This document shows, piece after piece, positions 62,517-64,000 of a DNA stretch of 64,000 nucleotides. The notes beneath the pieces are model-generated. The model had not been told where the DNA came from and did no database searches. It saw only the letters and a list, made by a program, of their open reading frames with translations. Position 1 is the stretch's first letter, and the number at the start of each line of letters is the position of its first letter. Position numbers and translations under genes: made by a program. The DNA comes from Sulfuritalea sp. (lineage in GTDB: Bacteria > Pseudomonadota > Gammaproteobacteria > Burkholderiales > Rhodocyclaceae): contig JALNZB010000004.1 of the NCBI GenBank assembly GCA_023229545.1, positions 1-64,000 of the forward strand. The letters are read 5' to 3'.

Positions 62517-63631
62517 CGCTCGGCGTCGGCCACCACCGGCCGCAGACGTTCGACGAAGGCGTCGAAAGAAAAACGCGCCAGATGCGCCTGCGCCAATTCG
62601 GGATGCGGTCGTGGCAGGCCCGCGAGCAATTCGTCGAGTAGCCGGCTGAAATCGGCGCCGCCGTCCTCGCGCGGATCGCGATAGAGAAAGCCGGTTTCGC
62701 CATCCAACACGGTTTCGCTAAAGGGCGGCGCGTTCACCGCGATCACCGGCGTGCCGCAAGCCTGCGCCTCGATAATGTTGAGACCCAGCGCCTCCTTTTC
62801 CGGCAAGCCGGAGAGCAGATAGTCGAGTTGCCGGTAAATCGCCGCGACATTGCCCTGCTGGCCCCAGAAGCGCACCTGCCCGACCGGCAGAGTGGCGAGC
62901 GCACGGTCAAGGTCGCGTACCGAGGCATAACCACCGCTGCCGAAGATTTCGAGATGAACTTCGCGATGGCGTGCGAGTAGCGGCGCCAGCAGCGAGAACA
63001 GCAGGGGAAACTGCTTGATCGGCGTCAGCCGCGAAACGATGCCCAGCGTCAGGCCGTCGCGGCGGACGAAGGGCGGATGCGGCCGCAACGCTTCGGCGAG
63101 CGGCTCCAGCCAGCCCAGCAGGCGGTCGCGGCCCTTGCGCCGGTCCCAGTCGTAGCGGCTGGCGCGGCGGATGTCGCTGGCACCGGCGCGCACGCCGAGT
63201 TCGGCGGCGCCATACAAAGGCTCCTCCCAAACCGGCCGACCGACCGCCTTGAGGCCGTCGCGCACCCAGCCGGAGACGGCGTAGATCCGGTCATGACCGG
63301 CGAAGGCAGTGGAGTTGCGTCCCTGCACCGGCATGTGGGCGATGGCGGTGCGCAGTCGGCGCGGCACTGCGGCGCGCAGTTCGGTGGGCAGCGGGCCATG
63401 CGACAGCAGCCATAGCCGCCCTGTTGGCAAGTGACGCGGCAAATCGGCGGTTGCGGCGACGGTGGTGCGCTCGGTGTCGGCGGGCAGCCCGAGTCGGTCC
63501 CAGAATGCGGCTTGCGGATGCACCAGCAGGCGCGTCGGTACGCCGAGCAGTGACAGTGCGCGACACAAAAACGCCGTGTACACCTCGCCACCACCGAAGT
63601 GCGGCTGGAGGTTGATCTGGATCAGTTTCAT
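62498..63631 (-). CDS. Glycosyltransferase family 4
   Basis: 377 residues: INLQPHFGGGEVYTAFLCRA at the start, GIVSRLTPIKQFPLLFSLLA, EKEALGLNIIEAQACGTPVIAVNA and a C-terminal helix. The acceptor sugar is unknown, but the context indicates LPS or O-antigen assembly. It converges on the RfaG-like gene with a 19-bp overlap of their 3' ends. The start overlaps the stop of the next gene upstream. Confidence 0.88.
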   Translation of the reverse strand: MKLIQINLQPHFGGGEVYTAFLCRALSLLGVPTRLLVHPQAAFWDRLGLPADTERTTVAATADLPRHLPTGRLWLLSHGPLPTELRAAVPRRLRTAIAHMPVQGRNSTAFAGHDRIYAVSGWVRDGLKAVGRPVWEEPLYGAAELGVRAGASDIRRASRYDWDRRKGRDRLLGWLEPLAEALRPHPPFVRRDGLTLGIVSRLTPIKQFPLLFSLLAPLLARHREVHLEIFGSGGYASVRDLDRALATLPVGQVRFWGQQGNVAAIYRQLDYLLSGLPEKEALGLNIIEAQACGTPVIAVNAPPFSETVLDGETGFLYRDPREDGGADFSRLLDELLAGLPRPHPELAQAHLARFSFDAFVERLRPVVADAERQLNRE

Positions 63632-64000
63632 CTTGCTTTTGGTTCTTCCCGCATCCCGGCGATCAACACACCGCAGATGAAGGCGAACAGCCCCAGCCGC
63701 CAGCCGGAAAAATGACCATCGAGCAGGCAGCGTAGCGTATAACCGCCGACGAAGAACGCGAGCACCAGTGCCGCAGCGTCCTGCCGCTGGCGGAATCGTT
63801 TCCATGCACTGCCGAGGATGACAATCGCTGTTGCCAACAGCAGACCCAATCCAGCCAGCCCGGTGCCCAGTGCGAAATCCAGCCAGCCGCTGTGGCTGCT
63901 GCCAAATCCTGCTTTCCCGTATTTCCGCGCCACGGCGCGACCGAAGGCATCATGCCCAAAGCCGATGCCGAGAGGATGCCCGGCGATCAAGTCGATTGCC
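63628..64000 (-). CDS. O-antigen ligase-like membrane protein, C-terminal part (cut by window end)
   Basis: The last 123 codons. A periplasmic loop GHPLGIGFGHDAF with HSGWLDFALGTGL (WaaL-type conserved His) is followed by two membrane helices. WaaL-type proteins join O-antigen to lipid A-core. The 5' end lies beyond the window. It overlaps the downstream glycosyltransferase by 4 nt. Confidence 0.8.
   Translation of the reverse strand, partial: AIDLIAGHPLGIGFGHDAFGRAVARKYGKAGFGSSHSGWLDFALGTGLAGLGLLLATAIVILGSAWKRFRQRQDAAALVLAFFVGGYTLRCLLDGHFSGWRLGLFAFICGVLIAGMREEPKAR

Overview
The window is GC-rich chromosomal DNA from a betaproteobacterium, most likely Rhodocyclales or a close relative. This rests on inference from gene content: a 6S-like RNA directly downstream of zapA, GlnE, ArgJ, a type-2 PyrF, DUF4202 and DUF2721 proteins, and a dense set of c-di-GMP and chemotaxis genes. 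The window starts inside one cheW gene and ends inside an O-antigen-ligase-like gene. I saw no tRNA, rRNA, CRISPR array or transposase.

Layout. 1-10 kb (+): signalling block with mcp, two near-identical cheW genes, a DUF2934-PAS-GGDEF cyclase, an OprB-type porin, an HD-GYP response regulator and a large hybrid histidine kinase. 10-16.5 kb (-): FKBP isomerase, PAS-GGDEF-EAL protein, 3-hydroxyisobutyrate-type dehydrogenase, DUF4202, a membrane methyltransferase-like protein and argJ. 16.5-19.7 kb: accessory segment with a TIR gene framed by ~260-bp inverted repeats, then MazEF-like and VapBC-like toxin-antitoxin pairs. 19.8-40.1 kb: mostly core genes (slipin, glnE, yhdP, nitrilase-family amidase, tldD, rhodanese, cNMP-GGDEF, CinA-like, EI24, hrpA, glnS, pyrF). 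40.2-44.4 kb (-): a three-gene cluster encoding a NERD-UvrD helicase, a tyrosine-recombinase-like protein without its catalytic residues fused to a HEPN-like domain, and a Fic protein. 44.5-52.6 kb: mixed and eroded region with an FAD oxidoreductase, yrfG, gene remnants, a lytic transglycosylase, DUF4160/DUF2442 genes, brnA with a frameshifted brnT, a TlpA-like protein, an HNH nuclease and two orphan genes. 52.6-64 kb: dbpA, RIO kinase, arfB, DUF2721, lipoprotein, TSUP transporter, EVE, HDOD protein, 6S RNA, zapA, a zapB-like gene and LPS glycosyltransferases.

The most unusual signal is a short dispersed repeat of about 25 bp. It reads GCCGTGTCGCCA followed by GCGCCGACTCTTG, with variation mainly at positions 6-7 and at the 3' end. 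I count 18 nearly complete copies and two partial ones. Eleven complete copies lie inside protein-coding genes, always keeping the frame; seven are intergenic. The consensus has no stop codon in any of its six frames. Seven genic copies encode (R/K)VGAGxTA-like peptides. In glnS a copy lies in about 25 extra residues compared with the E. coli protein as I remember it. Two copies in inverted orientation bound the TIR cassette. I do not recognise this repeat family.
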